A DNA stretch of 64,000 bases from Terebella lapidaria (taxonomy: Eukaryota; Annelida; Polychaeta; Terebellida; Terebellidae): contig OX424561.1 in assembly GCA_949152475.1 (NCBI GenBank), positions 1,922,001 to 1,986,000 on the forward strand, written 5' to 3'. The position numbers and the translations under genes were made by a program. Positions 24,036-34,577 of the stretch are shown here, in pieces. The number at the start of each line of letters is the position of its first letter. Position 1 is the stretch's first letter. Below the pieces are notes generated by a model that searched no databases, was not told the DNA's origin, and was given only the letters and a program-made list of their open reading frames with translations.

Positions 24036-24144
24036 ACGCTGGGAAATGTATCTGTAAAGCAATATCTCCATTCTGTCGATCTGCCTGATCGAAGCATCAC
24101 TGGTACAAACAAAACAACAAACACCAAACTAATTCATGAACTCA

Positions 24145-27100
24145 TTATTTATTATTAATTTTTCTTCCACCTCCACCGCAGCGGTCAGGAGCGTACTTGA
24201 GATATCTGGACACGGCGTCACTAACGTCATTTTCAGTCCCTTCAAAGGTTTTCAGGGCACTTTCTGAAATAATAATAAAAAAAAATTAAATACAAATGTA
24301 TACAATACATAATATACATAATACATAATATATGTCACACTAATTCCTTTCCTAATAGCAAAACACCTATTTTTCATTGAGGAAAAAAAATAGGCCAAGG
24401 GGAGAAATTCCGCTAAAACATAAACATGATACAATGTTCAGGTACTTTCTGCCAAAATGCCATAATCTGTTGTGACATATTGACTGGAAGTGCAGTATAC
24501 CAGAATAACACACACCTTTTACAGCTTCATACACCCTCGTCCCCATGAAAGCAAACTTCCCCCTCTTTCCTTTCATATTGAGTGATGCCATGAGTTCATT
24601 GGTCATCAGACTGTAAGGAATATAACGAAAAGCTCATTTCTGCACAAAATCCATGCATCTGACAGGCATGTGGTACCTACTGTACCTAGATAATAATGTA
24701 CATAAAAGTTTGGTTTGTACTCCAATTTTCAAACATAATGATAATATCATAATATACCGGCTCAACATCTTGTTAACACTGTCTCGCAGCGAAACCCCGC
24801 CAATTTTAGCCAACCTCGACACCTGAAATACAAGTTGTGAAAGCAGTGTAGTAAAAGTTCAAGGTCACAATATTATTCCTACTGGGAAGAAATTTTACTG
24901 GGAATATCAGTTGCAGTTACCAGCAGCTGTCTTTGTCGCTCAGACTGCAAGGTGGCATTGAGCTGCATCAAGGAATCCACAGACTCCATCTGTTCAAGGT
25001 GGAACTGAGACTTGGGATCCTCAAACTCTTTACCGATACGCGCTTGCCCATCTCTTATTTGAGTTAGCAAGTACAGCACCCGTCGCTGAAATTCTGAATG
25101 AAACAAAACATGTGATTTGCAAGATTCACTAACACTGAACTTCTCTGCAGCCTCAGCTTTACACCATGAGTTTTTAATATTCAGAGTACTAAATGTGATA
25201 GGATCAGAATCAAACTTACTGGCTTCTGACATCGGGAAGGTATCCTGCTGTTGTGGCACTGGATATTTGGAAAAGGGAGTAGTATTTCACCGCTTGTCAA
25301 TATATTATATTTGTGACATATTCATTTCAAACAACATTCAGCGATATGAAAATGATGATATATAGTTGTGTTATCCAATGTGGTAGATTCCTGTATAAAA
25401 CGTGGAAGATCCAGACAATATGTGTAATATTTCATAAAGGAGAGCGAAAGCTTTACATGTGAACAAAGAAAAGATTCTTTGCTACAGTTCTCAACTTGCC
25501 ACTATTATTAAGAAACCTAAATGTACTAATTTGTACCTCCATTTCATTATAATGTTAGTGTCAACTCACTTGTGTCATGCGCTTTCTTTCTGGCAGCCTG
25601 ATCAGCCACAGTCTTTGAAGTATGTCCTGTAAACATACAATACAAATGTTGAAGTGCAATAACCGGTAGTTTTATATTGCATTCATGAAAACCCTCAAAT
25701 CCGATAAGCTCTGATGATGTAGCTGACTCACTTGTACCAGCAGCCGCTTGCAGTTGTGATGCACCCGGACTGGACTGGTCATCACGAGACTTGTTCAGTA
25801 TTCCTGACATTAATTGAAAAAAATCAGTTAAATCCATAAATAATAAGACCAAAAGCTAAATGTTGATTGATATTCTGACTAACTTGAACTGCCAGGTTTA
25901 TATCGAGATTGAACCCGTTCCTCTACCGTCAGTGAACAGTCTTCTGTCAAAGACAGAGAAGATAAATAAAATTGGTTCTGGCTCTCAGGGCAACTATCTG
26001 GATCTGTTACGAGATTGTGAGCAATTATAATAACTGCAACTCAGAACCGGTTTGTGTGAATGATTATGAGATAGAAATACAACCAAAATATTATCCCTAT
26101 CGCAATCACTGCATAGTCAATGAATAAACCCTGCATACACTTACCCACGGCCACATCACCAAGAAAAGATCCTGTCGGAACAATGGGTGATGAGGATCGA
26201 GATGATGATGATGGTGAATCATTCCAATCTGTGTGAAGATTAGCATAATTATATTACAAGAAACGTAACACTTGATGAGTCTTTATTTATTTATATGCAT
26301 AGGTAATAGTACAAAAAGAGCATATTTTACCCTCTTCTCCTGGTTTGTCAGGTGCACTTGCACTCTTTGGTGTGCTGGATCTCAACGGGGGCAGCATCCC
26401 TTTGCCTGCAAGAGGAACTGTTCGATTGAATAAATTTTATCTGAACAATTCGAAAAAAAATCAAAATAGCAGATCAATTCATGTTCAATTCATAATCACT
26501 CAATCATAAATAGGCGTATTTACTTGGAGTGTCCTGAGTAAGAGACTTGTCGCTCTCATCACCACTGCCATTCCCATCCCGGCCTGCCAAGCAAATACAA
26601 TTAATTACTGAAAGTAGTATCAGAAACCCATGGGTTTCTGCCTGTATGCTTTCCCTCCAATGACAGAGTGAAATTGTTCACATATCTAACCTGTTGTTAG
26701 ATCATCATAGCTTTGGTTCCTCGTTGTCCCTATGCCATTCTGGGCCGGTGTTTCACCTTGACTTTTGGCCTGCGGCTTCAGTGTTTTTGTTGGTGGCATT
26801 GGTAACAGCGCCCTGCCTGTAGATTGTAAGCATGGTAAGAGGTTCCGATTTCCAATCAATGAAAATAACTTATCCGTGTAAAGAAATTTAAAAAACCAGA
26901 TGCATACAGGAATCATTATATACAGGAAGCAGAACTGCAGGGAAATATTATACTTATTAAACCATGCCACTTAATGAGAAGGGAACTGCAGGGACATATT
27001 ATACTTATTAAACCATGCCACTTAATGAGAAGGGAACTGCAGGGACATATTATACTTATTAAACCATGCCACTTAATGAGAAGGGAACTGCAGGGACATA

Positions 27101-27822
27101 TTATACTTATTAAACCATGCCACTTAATGAGAAGGGTTACTTACTTGAAGTTTTTTTAGATTTAGACGTGTGGCTATTACTCTCGTCTTCGCTGTCAGTC
27201 GCACCCTGTCCTGCACCAAATGCAATGAAATACAACGCACAGGTTAATTCTTGCAGATATTTTTCAAGTATTACTTCTCCATTAACAGAAACAAACTTTC
27301 CTATATATCTAACCTGATGTAAAATCATCAAAGGTCCGTTTCTTCGGTTTTCTTTTGCCATTAGGTGGTCTTCGGCTCAGGTCGTTTTCAGCTTCTTGAC
27401 TAGAGTTTTGATCTTCCTCTGCTCCCGTTGTAAAGTCATATTCAACGCACTTCTCCTTCTTGTCTGTGGAAGTATATACGTGTATTATCCATGAAACTTG
27501 CATTATTCGATATTCAGAGCATGGGAGTAAATGACTAATCTAAAATGTATCATATGGAGCAACAATACATATTTTATAACATTTTCTGAAATTGTGAATC
27601 ACCAGAGTGGTAAGTGAATGACATTTGTATACCTGACACGTGTTTGATCTTCACAAGCTGGAAAGTGTACCAGCGCGACTTTGGTTGTGCCATCCTCCTC
27701 ATGGCGTCTGCCTCATTTTGGTTGGGCCAGCTCAGCGTGTATTTTGCTACGTTGATCCAACAGAGGGGCACAGTCCCTTCTTCCTCCATATTCCCTTCCA
27801 ACCACACAGCTCGGGCCCACAT
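24145..27822 (-). CDS. DUF4806-domain protein, 15-exon gene inside the EnSpm element
   Basis: Hand-spliced with GT-AG junctions throughout: 27822-27633, 27463-27314, 27210-27145, 26816-26691, 26583-26524, 26405-26331, 26228-26145, 25943-25884, 25803-25732, 25626-25570, 25258-25220, 25093-24921, 24822-24758, 24610-24516, 24263-24145. The total is 1431 nt, 476 residues plus TAA, with no stop. The N-terminus (MWARAVWLEG..., about residues 1-63, with CWIN and LSWPN) looks like the short N-terminal module common in DUF4806 proteins. The middle (about 64-313) is Ser/Pro/Asp/Lys-rich and probably disordered. The C-terminal 165 residues match DUF4806 as I know it: FQRRVLYLLTQIR, then LAKIGGVSLRDSVNKML, MTNELMASLNMKGKRGKFAF, and RYLKYAPDRCGGGG at the end. 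An acceptor-like CAG lies just before the first ATG, so a 5' untranslated exon is possible. It sits 0.3 kb downstream of the transposase on the same strand. Function of the domain is unknown. A TnpA-like accessory role in binding transposon ends is my inference; a captured host gene is the alternative. Confidence 0.85.
26621..26640. repeat. Perfect 20 bp palindrome CAGAAACCCATGGGTTTCTG
   Basis: A self-complementary 20-mer in the intron between exons 4 and 5 of the DUF4806 gene (minus strand). It shares the CAGAAACCCAT core with the hairpin at 12-45 and with half copies elsewhere in the window. Confidence 0.8.
26933..27136. repeat. 51 bp tandem repeat in an intron of the DUF4806 gene
   Basis: Four copies start with AACTGCAGG at 26933, 26984, 27035 and 27086 and are almost identical. 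The array fills most of the intron between exons 3 and 4 and ends about 7 bp from the exon 3 donor. It leaves the splice site intact. Confidence 0.9.
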
Positions 27823-28103
27823 GACTGGAGACAAAACAAATGATTTTGAGTTCAGGGTACAATGTATTAAACAGTTCACCAATGATGGGATAGAGTGGGA
27901 TCCATTATGCATGCTGTTTGGCAGGGTACAAACACATGTATATCTACACCAGCTAATATTGTACTAGCAAATTGACATTTATGCAACATGACTATTCTTG
28001 TTAGTACATTTAATGCTCAAACCCATGCGCCGGAATACAATCATTAAAGAAAACTATATGATAATACGAACTGATCTGTACCTCAAAAGAGCATCTGTTA
28101 AAA

Positions 28104-30104
28104 TCAATATTCCCTTTCGTGCAAAAGTGGTGTAATCACTAAGCCTTCCTCAAAAGGGATGCACGCAGCTTTCCGAGACAGTTCACGGACATTGATCAAC
28201 TTGCGGCGACCTCGTTCTCTTTGTACATCATTTGTTAAGTACATAATGTTGATTACTTTCGACTCGCAAGGCTTGTTGAAGAAGTTTACAGCATGTCTGG
28301 TGTGCACGCATTCACAAATGACTTCTCCATTCGTTCTTTTTTCTTTGACAAAAGCTATATGATCTGTGTGCATAATGAAGCAGCTGTCTTTCTGCTTGCT
28401 CGTCACGAAGGCGTGGGTACGATGAGTTTGCAGCGTCTTTGCAGAATTTTCAAATTCAGCCATGCGTTTGACTGCTTGAACGATTGGATTTGATCCATTC
28501 CGAACCATTTTCTTCAATTTCTGCAGGTAGTTCTCGAATGGGAAAGCAGATACATCATTCAATGAACACTGGAAGAACTGAACATCTTCATGCAAATGGA
28601 TCAGTCCGTGTACATTATACACACAGAATGTATCACCATATACATCTTTGGACTTTCTCACAAAATACACTAGGAGTTCTCGAGCATAGTCCAGTAATGC
28701 AACCCTCTTCTCCATAGTCGATTGTAACATGATCGAGACTGCGACAGATAGGCAAAGAAAATGTTCATATACGTCTGCCGAAACCACACCACGTAGTACA
28801 ATAGGTCCAGTATACAGAAGAAATTGTCTGAATTCTGTGGCTTTCCACCGGTCGATTTCCTTTATCGGTCGTGGTTGTCTGGCGAACTCGCTGGGCATAC
28901 ATCCATTCAGATTTTGCAACTTTTTTGAAATTTCTTCCTTTTGGCGAACAGACAGACGGCAATAATTCGGCCCTCTAATAAGAAAACTGAACATTCGCCT
29001 GACAACACCCAAACAAACGAGATGCATGTAATCTAAGGCAAATTGTTGCACACAGCTCACGCCAGCAGGAACAAGTGGAGAGAGGGAAATCTGGTGGTCC
29101 TTGTAATGAAGAGAATCAAAAAGTTCCCGTGTGCGGAGATCACAGTCTTCTTCAGAATTGAATACAACGCGACCATTCCATCCTCCTTTGATGATGCACC
29201 TTTCACAAGAGAAATATGCGTTGTGACTTTTAATACACTTCAATAAAGCTCTTGCTGGCGCGTCGCAGATGAAAGCTTGAACTTCCACTCGATAGCAAAT
29301 GCCTGCATATGACAATTCCTTCAGATTTCCCATTTCTTCGATCAAATCTGAAAGATAGCTTTCTACTGGATGTGGCTTACTTGTCCCACAAAAAAGAGCG
29401 ACGACAAATGGTACCAAGTTTCCGAGCTGGCACAAAATGGGCCAAAATTCTGTAGTGCTTGACTTGAATAGTGGACACCCGTCAGCATTAATTTTCAGTT
29501 TCAACACGTTGTCTTCTGGTTGATACCTGTGATGTGCCAAATCTTTCAAAACGCCTGACTCGATTCCAAAATATATGTACTTTCCTCCACATTTGTTGGA
29601 TGGGGATACTCTTTTTGGTGTGTGCAGAAGGGTGCGAGCATCCTTCGGAACACGATGACCATTTCTGCGGAAAATCTCCAGAATTTGGTTCACTGAAGTC
29701 CGAGTACACGCATTCTTTGTTGCCCATTCAGCCAAGTCTGCAACAAGTGTCTGCTCTGGGTCTTGAACATCCTCACCATTATCTTCCAGATTTATCTCTG
29801 ATTCAGAGTCGGAAGACGAGTCATTTTGATCATCAGCGGAGGAGATATACTCAAAGTCGGACTCCGAATTACTATCATAGTCTGAACTTAATGGGGAACG
29901 CTGAACAGAATCACATACTGCCTCGCTGTGTGTGATGTTTGTGGTGGACTTATTTGAGTCACTATATCCATGTTCCGAATAGCTGTCACTAGCATTTTCC
30001 TGTTCAGAGAAACCTGCCAAGCTGCCACTATCACTGTCATGTTCCGCCAAGGCTGTGACATCAGCATGGTACTTTCTCCACTGTTTCCGATACATTGTCT
30101 TCAT
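28104..30104 (-). CDS. Tnp2-type (Transposase_21) EnSpm/CACTA transposase
   Basis: Uninterrupted frame of 666 codons from the ATG at 30104. The frame is open a further 8 codons upstream, but has no ATG there and then meets a TGA. Another ATG lies 3 codons inside, and a spliced upstream exon is not excluded. Residues about 1-130 are acidic and Ser-rich. The catalytic region follows the CACTA pattern: D208 in NADGCPLFKSST, D281 in FICDAPARALLK followed by H294 and C300/C303 (FSCERC), H361 in DYMHLVCLGV, and E524 in SAFPFENYLQKLKK. This is a DDE-type enzyme that would cut at the element's CACTA ends in the nucleus. All the landmark residues are present, and the length is within the usual range for animal members. 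It is transcribed toward the DUF4806 gene. Likely active or recently active. Confidence 0.9.
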   Translation of the reverse strand: MKTMYRKQWRKYHADVTALAEHDSDSGSLAGFSEQENASDSYSEHGYSDSNKSTTNITHSEAVCDSVQRSPLSSDYDSNSESDFEYISSADDQNDSSSDSESEINLEDNGEDVQDPEQTLVADLAEWATKNACTRTSVNQILEIFRRNGHRVPKDARTLLHTPKRVSPSNKCGGKYIYFGIESGVLKDLAHHRYQPEDNVLKLKINADGCPLFKSSTTEFWPILCQLGNLVPFVVALFCGTSKPHPVESYLSDLIEEMGNLKELSYAGICYRVEVQAFICDAPARALLKCIKSHNAYFSCERCIIKGGWNGRVVFNSEEDCDLRTRELFDSLHYKDHQISLSPLVPAGVSCVQQFALDYMHLVCLGVVRRMFSFLIRGPNYCRLSVRQKEEISKKLQNLNGCMPSEFARQPRPIKEIDRWKATEFRQFLLYTGPIVLRGVVSADVYEHFLCLSVAVSIMLQSTMEKRVALLDYARELLVYFVRKSKDVYGDTFCVYNVHGLIHLHEDVQFFQCSLNDVSAFPFENYLQKLKKMVRNGSNPIVQAVKRMAEFENSAKTLQTHRTHAFVTSKQKDSCFIMHTDHIAFVKEKRTNGEVICECVHTRHAVNFFNKPCESKVINIMYLTNDVQRERGRRKLINVRELSRKAACIPFEEGLVITPLLHEREY

Positions 30105-30289
30105 ATGACTTTTGAACTTGAACCACAAAAATCTTCACACATCTGCACATAGTATACTGATCTGCAACAAGAAACAAAATCAAGGTCTGTGCATGCATTT
30201 ATCATTGGTGGATACCAGTCTGTCAGCTGCTGTACTACACGAGCGAATAGTATCAGTAGCATGCACTAAATATCGTGGACAACTGTATA

Positions 30290-30582
30290 CCGTATTGGCC
30301 CTAAGAGTGGCACGTGTCCTAATAGTAGAGCACCCCCTTCTTTTTCCAAAAAAAAAAATGTTCAATGTTTGTAAGCTTGTAACACTGTATATCTTTCCAA
30401 TGAAATCTCGGAGTGCTCTAATTCACACAATCATGTTTTTTTAATCATAATAAAGGAGATCGTAGGGTATAAATATTAATATTCAGTGATTTTCTTAAAC
30501 CTCAAGTTTGACCTCATTTTTGCGCGCGCTGCTGCAGGAGGTCTTGCGTGGGCACGCCATGCTACTATTAGGACCAATATGG
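30290..30582. mobile_element. TA-flanked MITE, 293 bp, nested in the EnSpm element
   Basis: The left end CCGTATTGGCCCTAA is mirrored by TTAGGACCAATATGG on the right. Both are bordered by TA, as expected for a Tc1/mariner-like or similar TA-target element. It inserted about 190 bp upstream of the transposase start codon, where a promoter would be expected. It has no coding capacity. Confidence 0.65.
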
Positions 30583-31288
30583 TACATGTAAGTATGCATT
30601 TTCGAACACCGACAAAATCTTTTCTTTTGAAAATGAGAATGAGTGAAAATACATGTAATATACCAATTTGAGAACGCCAAATGCACTCAATACTGTTGTA
30701 GTAAACTAAGCTAAAATAAAATCAGCACAGTTTTTTTTTAGTTATGGGTTGTAATAATCGAATTCCGACCCAGTAGGAACAATATTGCATTAAATGTTTA
30801 CTTTCCTTATTGCTTCGAGTGCAGTGTTTTAATTGTGGAAAGTTTCAAGTCAACACCAGGTCAGCACGGGCTTATTCTGCACGTTGATTATCAACACATT
30901 GTGGCATCTAACTGTAGGTTAGTGGCCCTGCCATACAAAAATGCATTATATACACGTAGCTAAGTTATTCATATCAACGATCCCTTGAATGTTTGTAACT
31001 TAACTAAAAGTTTCTTTGTGAAAGTTTTTAAAAAATTTATATTAATTTAAAAAATATTTAGCCAATAAATAATATGGAGGGATATATCTGTTGATTTATC
31101 AATTTCTTACCGGTACATGTATCTGTCATAGATGATCTCAACAATAAATAATGTCCATGAAATAACATCAATCTTTTTATAAACCGCAATTATAGTCACT
31201 GTTCTCCTTTGTCATTCATACATGTATCTCCAGTAACTGTAATCAATTTCTGTTGTGTTTGCTCTCCTGGACTAGAGGTAATGATCCA

Positions 31289-31335
31289 CCCCCCCCCCCC
31301 CCACACACACACACACATACACACACACACACACT
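31289..31335. repeat. C run followed by (CA)n microsatellite
   Basis: About sixteen C residues run directly into about sixteen CA dinucleotides with one TA variant. The end of this microsatellite belongs to the target site duplicated by the neighbouring insertion. Confidence 0.9.
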
Positions 31336-31357
31336 CTGTACTGTCTGCATTGGGGCA

Positions 31358-31732
31358 TATTGTTGGATTGATACTCTAGGCACTTTCGAACCTCATGGCC
31401 TCAACGTTCAAAAATTTACAAAGTATGACCCTTTGAACAAAAGTAAAAATAAATTCGACATGGTGTATATAGTACCCTTCTCAAAAACAGGTACTCTTTC
31501 AGCCCAAATTGTTAAAAAGCATATGAAACAACTCAACAAAAATACTGATGGTGATATTAAAATAGCAACAGCTTACAAGAAGCATCAAAATCTTAAAGAA
31601 CTTTTAGTCAGAAGCAAACTTAAATAATCCAACAAAATTTGTTCAATGTCGCTCATTGAATTTTTATTGCTGTTTTATGTTATGTGTTACTCTTACAATT
31701 ATCTTGTGCCAGTGCATTTTTTACTCTCCAAA
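31358..31732 (+). mobile_element. 5'-truncated retroelement tail with 35 bp target duplication
   Basis: The 35 bp sequence at 31323-31357 (CA repeats, then CTCTGTACTGTCTGCATTGG and GGCA) is repeated exactly at 31733-31767, bracketing 375 bp of foreign DNA. The insert opens directly into a frame of 89 codons that ends at 31627 with IATAYKKHQNLKELLVRSKL. This pattern (basic, Tyr, then a KNLK-LLVR-KL run) is familiar from the far C-terminal end of reverse transcriptases of Penelope-like elements and their relatives. About 105 bp of 3' sequence follows. A long target duplication plus 5' truncation is typical of target-primed reverse transcription. The family call is tentative. Confidence 0.6.
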
Positions 31733-31767
31733 ACACACACACACTCTGTACTGTCTGCATTGGGGCA

Positions 31768-34480
31768 GGTGGTAAAATATTCAAGTGGCTTTTTACCCGG
31801 TATCTAATCGATCACGTACAATGATTGTTGTTTGCCTTTCCAATTATCTTGATTGTTTCCTTGAATGCATAATCCAGTATTTCTCCTTTTGTGCCATACA
31901 TGTATGACCGCAACCCGTTAGACAAGGATCAACATGTATAGCTACCTCCCACCGCAGCTTAATGGGACATTAGGATTTTATGGTCTGGCATGTTTGTGCC
32001 AAACTCGGGGAGGATAATCAGCGTAGCATCTGCAGTCAGGGGGCAATTTGTCAGTGTCTGGATCCTGCCGGACCCGCAGGGCTTGTGGCTATTTATTTAA
32101 AAAGACGTTAACTGTCTTCTCGGCCAGATCCAAACCCATTTCCTTGCCTCTGTGTGTCGCGATTCTGTCTTTTTACGTATTGATCTTCTTATAGCTCTAT
32201 ATTACAGTCGGGATTTTTACGTATGGGGAAACCCTTATCCAACCTTCATCCAGTGACCGGGAGACCGAGGGCTGGAGTAAATCCACGGGGCTGGAGCCAG
32301 CTGGCCCCGGGCCCTTGCATGTTGGGTGTTCTGTTCTGATCCCGACCTGGAGTGGGGGTAGGCGGTAGGGGGGCATTCGGTCAGGGAGTTGATTGGAAGT
32401 CGGCTGAGTATTAACACACAATTTTTCATTGAGTGATGTATATTGAATCCACAACAAGTTGACCTCACAAACATTATGTAACATTACGAATTAGTAATTT
32501 TACAAGGTGGTATCGTTAAACGGGTGGGGGATGATGCTTGGAGAAACTGATTATCGTAAATCCAAACATACAAATATGGGCTACAAGGGATTTAATCCTG
32601 AAAGCAAATAGTATATGGTGTATGTGTATGCAAGTAACAAAATTCATGAATGTTTAAATTATCAAGAAGGAAAAAGCCAAGGAAAAAATCTAAACAAGAA
32701 GGGAAAGAGGGTGGGAAATTTGAAAAGATGCTTCCACAGGCCTTGAGTAAAACAGATTTACCAGGTTTGAAATATTTTCGCATAGGAGTGTTAGGGTATG
32801 GGTCATTAATGTCAGGATCTAATTAAATAATTGAAAGCAATGACCTGCCCAGGGAACGACCCTCAAGAGGCTCTAACAGCCAAGCTTCCCAAAGAAGCCG
32901 GATTCCCCAGAACCACCCCTGGTGTATGTATTGGCCCCCACTTCACCTTGTGAAGTAGAAAGAAACTGGAGCTGGGCCCTGGGGGAATAACCCTGCACAG
33001 AGTGAATGTACCTTGTTTGATCCCTAGCACCGGGAATTGGATAAGTTTGTTGAATGAATGGCTGGGTTAATTTCAACTGTTCTCACTATAGAAACCCCCC
33101 AGGGCGCTAACTGCCACAAATGATAGTGATGGAGGTTTCTAAAAATCCTTCAAAATGCATATTTTTATTCTATCAAAAGCAGAAATGTATACATGTTCGT
33201 AACTGTCTTTCTACCCTCAATGTAGAATAATGAAACACGATATCATACAATATTATTTTTCCAGTATTCTAACGGTATTTACTCATAGGAGATAATAATC
33301 CTATATCAAAAGGATTTTATATGATATTCTGTTCATTCACTGTTGTAGCAATCCATATATTCGTAGGTAAATTCCTTGCGAATACCAAAATCATACGAAT
33401 CTACAAAAAGTGAATCACATGTACATTTACCAATAGCCTAGCTACATGTACATGTATGGGTCAATCAGTCAAATACCGGCAAAATGTGTTCACACTCTTT
33501 CTAGTATTTACCCGTGAATGCACACAAGTGGGCCTAAAACAAACTTTCATGATTGGAATCAACAGTAATGCATGCAGTAATAAAATCACTTCATAATCCT
33601 AATAAAATCATAATAGGCACCACACTCTGGCTTGCAAACTGTTACTTTTATGAGATCCTCCTAGGATATACTTTCCAGCAATTTAAAATAAACCTTTGAA
33701 TAATCCTATGCTAATATATATAAATAACTTACCTCAACTGAGAAGAAGTGTGGTCACGGCAATTCCAATAGTGTGGTCAAGGTAATTCAAATATCGCGTA
33801 ATCCACTATTCACTGTTTGAAAGCAAGTTCTAACACCGTCTGATCGTGGGAGGTCAAATCTGTGAACTGATGGGGTCACTGCATGGTTCCCTCGCAGGGC
33901 CGCTCGAGAAAGGGACGCGAGTGGGCTGGCTCACGTGACTGATTGGGCGGGAAATCTGGTATCCAGTGAGGGCAGAGTTAGGGAGTAGTGGGGGGGGGGG
34001 GACAAATGTATAAATACAGTATCAACAGTGCCAGCTCAACGGTTTCTCCTATACCTTGTCTGAAGGTAATTACTGCCAAAGTTTGATGAGCTACATGTGG
34101 GTGTTGAAATGTATGAGCGTATTGTGGGAAGAATGGGAGGCTCACAGACATAATTTTGGCAATTGGTATAGCAATTAATAGGCCTAATCACCGCGGGGTA
34201 CCTGCAGGCCAGCACAAATATATACATGATATAACATCGAATATTCTTATTCATTATTAGGTTATTATTATTTATCAATCAATCAATCATTGATGAAAAT
34301 CAAACGAATGAACTATATATATCAACTTAGGTGAGACTTTCATTGTTACGTTAGACAAACGCTCCTCTGTTGTGCAACTGAGCAAATAGGCATTCAATAA
34401 TCCCATAACGCTTTTCAAGAGTTACGTTGTATACGTCAACTATAAAACAACGAGGTGGAGTCCTATAGTGTGTCGGCATT
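31768..34480. other. Non-coding right half of the EnSpm element
   Basis: 2.7 kb between the nested retroelement tail and the right subterminal repeats. No transposon gene is visible, and the frames of 60-95 codons lack domains. It includes a G run at about 33991-34002. It could hold the transposase promoter and 5' exons, or unrelated insertions I cannot delimit. Confidence 0.5.
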
Positions 34481-34486
34481 CACCGT

Positions 34487-34560
34487 TGTTCCAACGTTGA
34501 TACAACGTTGCCGACGTCACGACATAATTTGACGTATTTTCAACGTTGATCCAACGTCGG
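34487..34560. repeat. Right subterminal repeats of the EnSpm element
   Basis: CCAACGTTGATACAACGTTG and CAACGTTGATCCAACGTCGG occur back to back with a GACGTATTTT spacer. They mirror the units of the left array but are far fewer. Confidence 0.8.
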
Positions 34561-34577
34561 GTGCCGGCTGGGTAGTG

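Larger units (their letters stand above)
23680..34577 (-). mobile_element. EnSpm/CACTA DNA transposon carrying two genes, 10.9 kb
   Basis: The left end CACTACCCAGCGGGCAC (23680) is the inverted copy of GTGCCGGCTGGGTAGTG at the right end (34561-34577), with one mismatch in 17. Weaker inverted similarity continues for about 45 bp. Both ends run straight into subterminal repeats of ATCAACGT/ACGTTGGATC words. CACTA-starting ends, subterminal motif arrays and a Tnp2-type transposase inside are the hallmarks of this superfamily. Both internal genes lie on the minus strand: transposase upstream (28104-30104) and a spliced DUF4806 gene downstream (24145-27822). Each reads without interruption, so the copy may be autonomous or recently so. 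The usual short target duplication is not seen (GGG left, TCT right), which is the main weakness. Nested in its right half are a TA-flanked MITE and a truncated retroelement tail. Confidence 0.88.

Noticed and set aside
26974-27159. 61-codon repetitive frame
   Set aside because: Translation of the 51 bp tandem repeat, antisense to an intron of the DUF4806 gene.
30105-30128. Extending the transposase to a TTG at 30128
   Set aside because: A TTG start is not expected for a eukaryotic gene, and a TGA stands just upstream. The ATG at 30104 was used instead.
28159-30152. Several plus-strand frames of 60-133 codons
   Set aside because: Antisense shadows of the transposase coding sequence.
31253-31357. 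N-terminal part of a 124-codon frame, with Pro and Thr-His runs
   Set aside because: It is the C run and CA microsatellite of the target site read by chance in frame with the inserted retroelement tail.
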